From JAEKNW01 sp963677815 (lineage in GTDB: Bacteria > Cloacimonadota > Cloacimonadia > Cloacimonadales > JAFGVF01): a stretch of 64,000 bases of DNA. Position numbers and translations under genes: made by a program. This document shows positions 9,084 through 15,741 of the stretch, piece after piece. The notes under the pieces were generated by a model. It was not told the origin of the DNA, searched no databases, and saw nothing but the letters and a program-made list of their open reading frames with translations. The stretch is taken from positions 2,542,001 through 2,606,000 of the forward strand of contig OY782499.1 in the NCBI GenBank assembly GCA_963677815.1, written 5' to 3'. How positions within the stretch are numbered: position 1 is the stretch's first letter; every line of letters begins with the position of its first letter.

Positions 9084-10037
9084 TTAGCTATTATATTGAT
9101 TAAGAATATTCTCGTCAATATCTTTTTTGTTTTTGTTTTTAATATATTGCTGTTTAAAAAAATTATATTGGGAATTTATTAATGCTTTATGGATAAAAAT
9201 CACTATTGGTGAAAATAACAGATTACTTAACATGAATAGTAGGATAAAAGAAGGAATTGAGACCAAAACATCACCCCTATTTACTATCAAAGGAAAGTTA
9301 ATTAAGAAGATATTCGGAAGAGTATTCCTGATAAGTATAAAAATATTGATTAAGGCATGTTTGTAGATTAAAAGAGAGAAAGTAATCATAAGTAAGTTAA
9401 CTAACCAAGTTTTAAAATAGTAAGATTTCATTAATACCAGTGAGGAAAAGAACTGTTTGACAGCCTTTTGTTCATTTCCTCCTGAATAAAAGAAGAGAAG
9501 TTGTAGTCTTATTATCATTGTTATGCTACAAGTTACTAAAATCACCAAGATATAGATTGGTTCTTGAAACTTGTTTAAGCCAGTAATATCATAAAAGAGA
9601 TTAGTTAGAAAATTTAAATCCCACAAAGGAAGCAAATAGATTATTAAAAAAGCAAGCATCCAGATAAATAAAGTGATGAAAGTTAGAAAAACATTGATAT
9701 TATCTTTATCTTTATAAGGAATTACATTTATATTGTCTTTCTTTTTATAAGAATTAACAATTTCTTGATCTATAGTGATAGATATATAAATCCAGATAAC
9801 TGCCACTGCTATCAACAAGGTTGTTAATAAGGGGATATTCTGCCAGGAGTATGACATAGTAAAGAAATAGTTATCTAACCACATTCTATCTGCTATGAAA
9901 ATTGAAAGGTCTTGTGGTTGAAGTAACAATTGAGCTCCATTCCAACCCCCGAAAAATACCATCTGTAATAACAAAATTATTCTTGAAAACAAGAACTTTT
10001 CTTCTTTTATTCCTGTATTCTCATTACTATAAAGCAA
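9084..10037 (-). CDS. Multi-pass membrane protein of unknown function
   Basis: 317 residues with about six hydrophobic segments (near 20-38, 66-88, 115-140, 163-185, 208-230 and 265-290), so an integral inner-membrane protein. I do not recognise a family or conserved motif. The chosen start is a TTG at 10037 preceded by GAGGAGATC; no in-frame ATG occurs before about residue 27. The last ~25 residues are lysine- and asparagine-rich and presumably cytoplasmic. It lies 32 nt upstream of lpoB in the same direction and may be the first gene of that operon, since a promoter-like pair lies at 10148-10175. Function is unknown. Confidence 0.7.
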   Translation of the reverse strand: MLYSNENTGIKEEKFLFSRIILLLQMVFFGGWNGAQLLLQPQDLSIFIADRMWLDNYFFTMSYSWQNIPLLTTLLIAVAVIWIYISITIDQEIVNSYKKKDNINVIPYKDKDNINVFLTFITLFIWMLAFLIIYLLPLWDLNFLTNLFYDITGLNKFQEPIYILVILVTCSITMIIRLQLLFFYSGGNEQKAVKQFFSSLVLMKSYYFKTWLVNLLMITFSLLIYKHALINIFILIRNTLPNIFLINFPLIVNRGDVLVSIPSFILLFMLSNLLFSPIVIFIHKALINSQYNFFKQQYIKNKNKKDIDENILNQYNS

Positions 10038-10147
10038 AAAGATCTCCTCTAAATATTAATTTAGCAAATGTAAATCAACTAATAATTGAAAACAAAATTT
10101 ATAAACACCCTATATTAGGCAGTATATTCTAATATCATTATATTACT

Positions 10148-10175
10148 AAGATAAGTTTCTATCTAAGTTTGTCAA
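10148..10175 (-). promoter_or_regulatory. Probable sigma70 promoter for the lpoB-region operon
   Basis: On the minus strand TTGACA (10175-10170) is followed after 16 nt by TATCTT (10153-10148). It lies about 110 nt upstream of the TTG start of the membrane-protein gene. It is arranged back-to-back with the plus-strand promoter of the NYN gene. The -10 matches consensus at four of six positions, so this is moderate evidence. Confidence 0.45.
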
Positions 10176-10198
10176 TTATTTAATCTTTTTTTTTGTTA

Positions 10199-10226
10199 TT
10201 GACAGCTTACTTTATTATTATATAAT
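10199..10226 (+). promoter_or_regulatory. Strong sigma70 promoter for the NYN-domain gene
   Basis: A perfect TTGACA at 10199-10204 and a perfect TATAAT at 10221-10226 are separated by 16 nt. The start codon follows 28 nt after the -10, with AAAAGGAG just ahead of it. Confidence 0.85.
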
Positions 10227-10254
10227 AACTTTACACCAAATAAAAGGAGATTTT

Positions 10255-11100
10255 ATGGAAAGAACTGGATTCCAAAAGGTAGGCATCTATGTTGATGTGG
10301 CAAACATAGCTCAGAATGGTGGTTATGGTATTGCTTACGATGTTTTACGAGAGTTTGCCTGTCGTAATCATGGTACAGCAGTTAGACTTAACGCTTACTT
10401 AGCTTATGATGAAGAAAGAGCAAAAAATGATGCTGAATATCGTCGACACTCACTTAACTTCCATGCTAACTTGCGTGATTATGGTTATAAAGTAATTGTT
10501 AAATCTGTTAGGTTTTTCTTTGATGAATTAGGTCACCGTTATGCCAAAGCTAACGCTGATTTAGATTTAGCAGTTGATGCATTGCTTCAATCAAATCACT
10601 TAGATTATGTACTTTTAGTAACAGGAGATGGGGATTTCCTCCAAGTAATACGAGCATTACAGAATAAAGGTTGTCGAGTAGATGTTCTTGGTTTTAAGAA
10701 TGTTTCCTACTTATTGAAAAATGAAGCTGATATTTTTGTTTCAGGATTTCTTGTTCCTGATTTACTACCAGTACAAGATGAATATGGTATTCCACTAAAT
10801 AAGGAACATTGGGGAGAAATTGGTTCTTATGTACGAGGAGTATGTTATACATATAATAAAGAAAAGAATTTCGGATTTTTTAGAGTATTAAATTCAATTA
10901 ATGAAGGCTTGTGGATTACTGATTCTCGTAAAGATAACTCACCTTACAAGTCAATCTTCTTCCATTCTTCTAATTTACCAGAAGGTATTGATATTGAGCT
11001 TCCAAATCGTAATCAAATATTTGAATTCAAACTTGCTCAGGGCGAGAAAGGCTTTCAAGCTGTTGATATAAGAGTTGGATACAAGTATAGTTTTAAATAA
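10255..11100 (+). CDS. NYN (LabA/DUF88-like) PIN-fold protein with C-terminal OB/cold-shock-like domain
   Basis: 281 residues. The first ~165 form a NYN domain of the LabA/DUF88 type, a PIN-like fold often found in RNases. The acidic residues expected at the metal site are visible: D14 in YVDVAN, the DLDLAVD segment near 101-107 and TGDGDF near 122-127. The last ~95 residues, from YVRGVCYTYNKEKNFGFFRV through KSIFFHSSNL, resemble a cold-shock/OB domain (K-N-F-G-F-F and I-F-F-H-S motifs). They probably bind RNA. AAAAGGAG lies 5 nt before the ATG, and the gene has its own strong promoter and terminator, so it is monocistronic. The likely role is an RNA-binding nuclease; substrate unknown. Confidence 0.82.
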   Translation: MERTGFQKVGIYVDVANIAQNGGYGIAYDVLREFACRNHGTAVRLNAYLAYDEERAKNDAEYRRHSLNFHANLRDYGYKVIVKSVRFFFDELGHRYAKANADLDLAVDALLQSNHLDYVLLVTGDGDFLQVIRALQNKGCRVDVLGFKNVSYLLKNEADIFVSGFLVPDLLPVQDEYGIPLNKEHWGEIGSYVRGVCYTYNKEKNFGFFRVLNSINEGLWITDSRKDNSPYKSIFFHSSNLPEGIDIELPNRNQIFEFKLAQGEKGFQAVDIRVGYKYSFK

Positions 11101-11156
11101 ATGTTATATTATGAAAATGAAAATATTAAATATTGAATTGTGTTAAAGTATTATCC

Positions 11157-11183
11157 AGAGCCTATTTTTTTAGGCTCTTTTTT
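11157..11183 (+). terminator. Rho-independent terminator after the NYN gene
   Basis: An 8-bp stem AGAGCCTA/TAGGCTCT with a six-T loop, followed directly by a T run, 56 nt after the stop codon. Confidence 0.88.
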
Positions 11184-11202
11184 GTGGGTCATAGTACACA
11201 GA

Positions 11203-11244
11203 GAAGTAGGAGGGCAGAGAAAATCTGCATCGTCTGACAGAAAT
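11203..11244. repeat. Degenerate hairpin repeat, also present near 43016
   Basis: The segment containing GCAGAGAAAATCTGC and then CGTCTGACAGAA matches, with several changes, a segment at 43016-43054 (GGAGGAAATCTCC, then CGTCCGACAGAA). Each has its own small palindrome before the shared CGTCYGACAGAA. This looks like two decayed copies of a short intergenic repeat. No coding potential is seen. Confidence 0.45.
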
Positions 11245-11327
11245 TTAAAAAAAATTGCAGGATATTTATTACTCCTTAGTCTTAAAGGGTGAAGTTAAGA
11301 AATTTAACAAAACAAAAGGAGATAACG

Positions 11328-11837
11328 ATGTCTAAAAAAACTTTATTAATAATTGCTCTAATGGCAATTCTGATTGGAACACTTGTCGCTCAACCTATGA
11401 TGCACCAAGCAAAGAGAAAAATGGTAGAGGGTAACGAAATGAGTTATCAGTATAAGAATCATCACCCAAGGATGCAAGGACAAGGGCATAAAGCTGGAAG
11501 AAACATGCATAAAATGATGCCAGGTAGAATGGTATTAGCAATGGCTGAGGAAATAGAACTTACAGAAAATCAAGTTGATAAGATTAAAGAAATTCAAGCT
11601 GCATTCACTAAAATGAGTAATCTTAAAAAGGCTGAAATCGAAAATTTACTTATAGATAAAAGGAATGCAATGCAGGAGCAAAACTACAAAGAAGCAAAAA
11701 ATGTAATTAAAGACATTTATGAATTACGTGAAGATTTAGCTTTATCACATGTTACTGCAATGGAGAATATTCATGAAGAATTAACAGATACTCAAATTGA
11801 AAAACTTAAAGATTGTCGATTTAATAATCAAAAATAG
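11328..11837 (+). CDS. Periplasmic Spy/CpxP-like (LTXXQ) protein
   Basis: 169 residues. A longer reading starts at a GTG at 11289, but the ATG at 11328 has AAAAGGAG upstream and begins directly with a signal peptide (MSKKTLLIIALMAILIG, cleavage near LVAQ). The mature protein is highly helical and rich in M, K, E and Q. It carries two LTxxQ-type repeats, ELTENQVDKIKE (about residue 75) and ELTDTQIEKLKD (about 155), the hallmark of the Spy/CpxP/CnrX superfamily. Members act as periplasmic chaperones or metal/stress sensors. A His/Met-rich stretch (NHHPRMQGQGHKAGRNMHKMM) before the first repeat could bind metal; that is inference. A terminator follows immediately. Confidence 0.8.
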   Translation: MSKKTLLIIALMAILIGTLVAQPMMHQAKRKMVEGNEMSYQYKNHHPRMQGQGHKAGRNMHKMMPGRMVLAMAEEIELTENQVDKIKEIQAAFTKMSNLKKAEIENLLIDKRNAMQEQNYKEAKNVIKDIYELREDLALSHVTAMENIHEELTDTQIEKLKDCRFNNQK

Positions 11838-11880
11838 TACTCTCTCTTAAGAAAAAAGGAATGATTAAGTTCCTATTTTC

Positions 11881-11912
11881 AGAGTGTTGGTAATGCCAAC
11901 ACTCTTTTTTTT
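11881..11912 (+). terminator. Rho-independent terminator after the Spy-like gene
   Basis: A 10-bp stem AGAGTGTTGG/CCAACACTCT with loop TAATG, followed by a T run that leads straight into the TTAA end of the repeat element at 11911. Confidence 0.9.
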
Positions 11913-12134
11913 AACCCAGATGGTGCAGTAGAGCTTTAGTAATACTTCGCTAAAGCTACGTATCACAGGCGAAGAGTGCAGATTCTTTTAGCAAAATCCC
12001 CTTCTTTGAGGGGGATACAGGGGGTGATTCCTTTGATACGCATATAATATATATATTCGGTAGAATTATGTAAGTTACTTTTGCAAAAGAATATAGTGCT
12101 ATTATCAAAGATCTATTGCATTATTGGGGTTTAA
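11911..12134. mobile_element. MITE-like element, family 1, full copy A (about 224 bp)
   Basis: A non-coding element bounded by TTAA at both ends. The left end TTAACCCAGATGGTGCAGTA and the right end, read on the other strand (TTAAACCCCAATAATGCAAT), are imperfect inverted repeats of about 27 bp. Inside are a GCTTTAG/CTAAAGC hairpin near 11933-11956, an overlapping CTTCGC/GCGAAG hairpin, and a GC-rich block with ATCCCC/GGGGGAT near 11995-12020. The same order occurs at 36648-36866, so this is a dispersed repeat. There is no open reading frame, so mobilisation would need a transposase elsewhere. Confidence 0.8.
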
Positions 12135-12163
12135 CCAGAATGGTGCAGTATATCTTCGATAAT
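12131..12163. repeat. Solitary left-end sequence of the family 1 element inside a gene 3' end
   Basis: The segment starting TTAACCAGAATGGTGCAGTA matches the left end of copy A at 26 of 34 positions, including an 11-nt identical run ATGGTGCAGTA. It starts at the TTAA that closes copy A. It also forms the last ~10 codons and stop codon of the phosphotransferase gene. Confidence 0.65.
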
Positions 12164-13057
12164 ATCATCTATAACTTTTAATAAATCTTTTTCTTGTTGT
12201 AGTTTTTTTTCTACATTTCCAATTAACTGAAGAGGATTTATTAGATCTCTTAATCTAGCTAATAAGTACCAGTTGCTTGGAATTTTATGTTCAGCTTCTT
12301 GGTTATAAACGGAAGCAAATAAGTCCCTATCACAGTTTGTAAAACATTCCTTATAACGAAAGAACTGGCCCATATCAGCTAAGATATGCCCATAGGTAGC
12401 ATATTCCCAATCAACATAGTAGATTTGATTATTTTCAGTCACAATCATATTCGCAGGGCGAAAATCAGAATGGATAAGGCCATTAAATTTGGTAATTTCC
12501 TCTAGTAACAATTGATTATCTTTTAAGAATTTTTTAATTTTATTTGTTCTTTGAAATGTTATGATTTTTTTAGTTTTAGTATTACTTAAAAACAAATCAT
12601 ACCAGGTGTTAAAAGGAGGTAAATCATGTTTCTTTAGAGATATCATTGGTCTCAGATAATTTATTTTAGCTAAAGAGGAACTTATTTGACGTAAATGCTC
12701 TTTCTTAATTTTATTTTTACTTAAATAGTAGGAAAAATTACAACCTTTAATATATTCATAAAGAATAAAATACCTCTTATCATAGATTTTATAATCTAGC
12801 AATTTTGGGATATTAATAATTGGGGTTAGAAGTTTGTTTAAGGCTAGCTCATTTTCAACTAAAGCATGGTCTTGACTAGTTACTCGTAAGAGAAAATTAT
12901 CTTTCTTAGTTTTGAGAATATAATTGCTATTGCGACATCCAATTTTGATTAACTCAGTAGCAATTATTTCTCTATTTCCCAGAAAAGAGAATAAAGCTTT
13001 CAGGCAATCTAAATTAATTTGGTAATAAGGGTAAGTTCTTTCCCAGCAGATATCCAT
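12131..13057 (-). CDS. Phosphotransferase of the APH / choline kinase family
   Basis: 308 residues with the aminoglycoside-phosphotransferase/choline-kinase fold. The catalytic loop HSDFRPAN lies at residues 196-203 (H196, catalytic D198, N203) and the metal-binding DWEYA at 216-220. A degenerate N-lobe reads NSNYILKTKKDNFLLRVT near 43-60. The family phosphorylates small hydroxylated molecules such as choline, ethanolamine, sugars or aminoglycosides; the substrate here is unknown. It resembles LicA-like choline kinases more than resistance enzymes in this motif pattern. The ATG lies only about 10 nt after the hairpin of the pckA terminator and has no visible ribosome binding site. The last codons overlap a family 1 repeat end, so the C-terminus (EDILHHSG) may be acquired. 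Confidence 0.75.
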   Translation of the reverse strand: MDICWERTYPYYQINLDCLKALFSFLGNREIIATELIKIGCRNSNYILKTKKDNFLLRVTSQDHALVENELALNKLLTPIINIPKLLDYKIYDKRYFILYEYIKGCNFSYYLSKNKIKKEHLRQISSSLAKINYLRPMISLKKHDLPPFNTWYDLFLSNTKTKKIITFQRTNKIKKFLKDNQLLLEEITKFNGLIHSDFRPANMIVTENNQIYYVDWEYATYGHILADMGQFFRYKECFTNCDRDLFASVYNQEAEHKIPSNWYLLARLRDLINPLQLIGNVEKKLQQEKDLLKVIDDIIEDILHHSG

Positions 13058-13067
13058 GAGAGGAGAA

Positions 13068-13091
13068 AAAGGCTGAGAAAACTCAGCCTTT
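13068..13091 (-). terminator. Rho-independent terminator after pckA
   Basis: A 10-bp stem AAAGGCTGAG/CTCAGCCTTT with loop AAAA, followed on the minus strand by TTTTTCTCCT. It begins 8 nt after the pckA stop codon. Confidence 0.88.
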
Positions 13092-13099
13092 AATTATTA

Positions 13100-14830
13100 T
13101 TATAAATGTACTTTTAATGATTTTAAGAGGTCAGCTAGAAGTTCAGGTTTAGTATTAACATCAGATTGCCTGATAAAATCAATTCTTTGTCTGAATCTAT
13201 CTGCTACTACTTCTTTGTAACTATCAATATTTTCTCTCTTAGTAGGGTCATAACGGTCATAATAACCAGGTAGAATCTTTTCTATTGATTCGCGAGTAGG
13301 AATTTGAGCTCCATTTAATAAAGGCCAATCTTCCCATTCTATTTGGTCCATTAGGATACCTGTTTGCAAAGTAAGAGAGGTAGCAAGAGGTATTTTTTCT
13401 AAATCATCATCTGAAGATTTCCAATAGCCTATTGAATTGAAACAATACACATCTGCTCCACCTTCGATTACATTAATAAAAGCTTTAACGTCTTTCCATA
13501 ATTCATAAACTCGGAAAGGATTAGCAAAAGGTTCAAAAACTAATTTGTTTAATTCTTCTTCAGTTACATTTTCAGCTCTGTTTCTTTTTGTCATTAAAGC
13601 AGTTCCCATAGAAACAGCTAAATGCTTATTTGTAAATCTAATAACAGGAGGAAGAATAGTATCTTTCATCAACCATGCTAAGGCTTTAGGGAAAGAACAC
13701 TTGTTTACCCATTCGCCCAAAAGATCTCTATCGAATAAAGCTCTACCATTAGAGTTTCTTAAATCTAAGCCAACTGGAGTTTTAACACCTTCTATTTCAA
13801 TTATTGCATGGTTCATTAGTGATAAGCAATATTTCCAATCCTTATGATCTGGTTTTCGGCTATCGGTTTTATCAAAAAGACTTGGTTCCCAGACACGACA
13901 TACTTGCTCTTCAACATCAATTTGGAAAGCATCATCATGAAGAACAACTTTACCGAAACCTTTAGGTAAAGTTTCACAATTATTTTCACTATTAGTGTGT
14001 GATGATTTACCTGTACCAGATAAACCATAAAAAGCTATTGATCTTTTCCCTAGTTCATGATAAACTTCTTCATCGCAGCTTGTGAAATCAATTTCTTTTA
14101 TACCACCATGACAAGCAGCCATACCAAGTCTCATACCAGAGGTCCAAGCTAAAGTAAGTGTACCTTTTTTTCTTTCACCAAAATATTTCATTCCAAAATT
14201 AAAAATAACATTTTCTTTCTCATCAACTAGAGCTAGTTGAGGTGCTCCTACATTGTGGTAGAAAGGGTCATCGCTTTTCCAATCATTGTAAGCAATAATA
14301 ATTATATCTTGAATTGGAAGCTCTTTACTTTTTTTATATTGTTCTTCAAGACATTCAAAGGGCATGAAATTAGTTAGCCAATTGAACATATTTGCTGCAT
14401 CTGATTCAGTAGTAACATAGGTGGCTTTAATCATTAAATCAGAATCTAAACCAATAATAGCTTCACCTTTAATAAGATTTTGATTTTGCATATCAAAGAT
14501 AGCTTCTCTTAAATCGCCTTCGACCTTATTCTTCTTTGATATATCCAGTCTATGATAAAATTTTCTAGCTTTAGCAGTTCTTCCAATGATTTTTCCATGA
14601 CAGTCATTGAGAATTTTAGCACCTTTAGGTAAACCAACCTTTTGCGCATATTCTGGATAAATTAAAAAATCAGTTTCTGATACTCCAGCTTGGGTTTTAG
14701 CCATTTCATAAGCTTCAGCTATGGTGATTTTTCTCACTCGAGAATTATTAACTACTGTTTCTGCAAGAGCTCTAATTTTTGACATATCTTGCAAATTACT
14801 ATAATACTTTGCACTAGGTTTACTAGCCAT
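13100..14830 (-). CDS. pckA: Phosphoenolpyruvate carboxykinase (ATP type)
   Basis: A 576-residue, slightly long member of the PEPCK (ATP) family. It interconverts oxaloacetate + ATP and PEP + CO2 + ADP in the cytoplasm. Visible motifs are the P-loop GLSGTGK at residues 269-275 (kinase-1a), LHDDAFQ near 297-303 (kinase-2, metal binding), an ATP/PEP-site segment MTKRNRAENV near 415, and RSIAFYG just ahead of the P-loop. The second kinase motif reads HDDAF rather than the GDDEH of the E. coli enzyme, and there is about 40 residues of extra N-terminal sequence, so it belongs to a divergent branch. GGAGG precedes the ATG. It has its own promoter and terminator. With PPDK at 60528 it gives the cell flexible PEP/pyruvate/oxaloacetate conversion. 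Confidence 0.85.
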   Translation of the reverse strand: MASKPSAKYYSNLQDMSKIRALAETVVNNSRVRKITIAEAYEMAKTQAGVSETDFLIYPEYAQKVGLPKGAKILNDCHGKIIGRTAKARKFYHRLDISKKNKVEGDLREAIFDMQNQNLIKGEAIIGLDSDLMIKATYVTTESDAANMFNWLTNFMPFECLEEQYKKSKELPIQDIIIIAYNDWKSDDPFYHNVGAPQLALVDEKENVIFNFGMKYFGERKKGTLTLAWTSGMRLGMAACHGGIKEIDFTSCDEEVYHELGKRSIAFYGLSGTGKSSHTNSENNCETLPKGFGKVVLHDDAFQIDVEEQVCRVWEPSLFDKTDSRKPDHKDWKYCLSLMNHAIIEIEGVKTPVGLDLRNSNGRALFDRDLLGEWVNKCSFPKALAWLMKDTILPPVIRFTNKHLAVSMGTALMTKRNRAENVTEEELNKLVFEPFANPFRVYELWKDVKAFINVIEGGADVYCFNSIGYWKSSDDDLEKIPLATSLTLQTGILMDQIEWEDWPLLNGAQIPTRESIEKILPGYYDRYDPTKRENIDSYKEVVADRFRQRIDFIRQSDVNTKPELLADLLKSLKVHL

Positions 14831-14892
14831 TGTTCCTCCCGAACTCTATTTAATTTATATTATTATTTATCTATGTAATAAACATACGGGGC

Positions 14893-14921
14893 ATTAAATG
14901 GTTTTACAAATGACTTGTCAA
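14893..14921 (-). promoter_or_regulatory. Sigma70 promoter for pckA
   Basis: On the minus strand a perfect TTGACA (14921-14916) is followed after 17 nt by TTTAAT (14898-14893). It lies about 65 nt upstream of the pckA start codon. Confidence 0.7.
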
Positions 14922-15035
14922 GGATACAAAATATTTATCTGATAATTTTACACATAACATTATATTTAACAATATATTAACAATTTCTTAACAAAATCTA
15001 CTTTTTTTCAATATTGCTTATTAACCTATTTTTTG

Positions 15036-15074
15036 GCAAAAAATAAGAGGACTAACTTTTAAAAGCTAGTCCTC
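15036..15074 (-). terminator. Rho-independent terminator after rplU-rpmA
   Basis: GAGGACTA pairs with TAGTCCTC around an A/T-rich loop, and the minus-strand continuation is TTATTTTTTGC. It lies just 21 nt after the rpmA stop. Confidence 0.88.
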
Positions 15075-15094
15075 AAAATTATTAATTTAATGAT

Positions 15095-15349
15095 TTATGC
15101 AGGAACTACATTTATAAATTTTCTACCGTTCTTTTTAGTAACGAATTGAACTTTACCTTCAGTTACAGCAAAGATAGTATGATCTTTACCAATACCTGTT
15201 CCTGTACCAGGATGGAATTTTGTTCCTCTTTGTCTAACAATGATATTGCCAGAAATCACAAATTCATTTCCATATTTTTTTACACCGAGATATTGAGGAT
15301 TACTATCTCTACCATTTCTACTCGATCCGACACCTTTCTTATGAGCCAT
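15095..15349 (-). CDS. rpmA: 50S ribosomal protein L27
   Basis: 84 residues beginning MAHKKGVGSSRNGRDS, the invariant L27 N-terminus that reaches the peptidyl-transferase centre. RGTKFHPGTGTGIGKDHT follows at about 41-58. There is no N-terminal propeptide of the Firmicutes type, so no Prp protease is expected. GGAGGAAC lies ahead of the ATG. It is 9 nt downstream of rplU, the usual bacterial order. Confidence 0.97.
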   Translation of the reverse strand: MAHKKGVGSSRNGRDSNPQYLGVKKYGNEFVISGNIIVRQRGTKFHPGTGTGIGKDHTIFAVTEGKVQFVTKKNGRKFINVVPA

Positions 15350-15358
15350 TAGTTCCTC

Positions 15359-15673
15359 CTATCTTTTTATCTCTGTAATTTTAATTTCTGTGAAATTTTG
15401 TCTATGACCATTCTTTTTCTTATAACCTTGTCTTCTTTTCTTTTTAAAAACAATGATTTTTTTATCTTTTTTATGGCCTAAAACTTCTGCTGTTACAACA
15501 GCACCTGCAACATTTGGAGTACCAAATGTTATATCCTTCTCATCCCTAAGGACAAGTACGTCTTCTATGCTAACTTTATCGCCAGCATTTTGATCAGCAA
15601 GGTAAGGCACTTTAACTATAGCATCTTTTTCGACCTTAAACTGATATCCTTTAAAATGAACTATTGCGTACAT
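15359..15673 (-). CDS. rplU: 50S ribosomal protein L21
   Basis: 104 residues with typical L21 features: MYAIVHFKGYQFKVEKD at the start, GDKVSIEDVLVL near 32-43, and the basic RNA-binding stretch KKKRRQGYKKKNGHRQ near 77-92 before the ITEIK tail. AAAGGAG precedes the ATG. It is the first gene of the rplU-rpmA pair, downstream of the RNase G gene, with a possible own promoter overlapping that gene's stop codon. Confidence 0.97.
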   Translation of the reverse strand: MYAIVHFKGYQFKVEKDAIVKVPYLADQNAGDKVSIEDVLVLRDEKDITFGTPNVAGAVVTAEVLGHKKDKKIIVFKKKRRQGYKKKNGHRQNFTEIKITEIKR

Positions 15674-15712
15674 TTTTTCTCCTTTATTTATATAAAAAAT
15701 AAGTTATTTAAC

Positions 15713-15741
15713 TATAAATTTAATTATCTTTTTTTTGTCAA
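15713..15741 (-). promoter_or_regulatory. Possible promoter for rplU-rpmA overlapping the rng stop codon
   Basis: A perfect TTGACA (15741-15736, minus strand) contains the TGA stop of the RNase G gene. The candidate -10 elements are TTTATA at 17 nt or TATAGT at 19 nt. The -35 is good but the spacing is imperfect. Confidence 0.42.

Noticed and set aside
9902..10132. Plus-strand reading frame over the start of the membrane-protein gene
   Set aside because: It overlaps the minus-strand gene almost fully, lacks a ribosome site and has no family signature.
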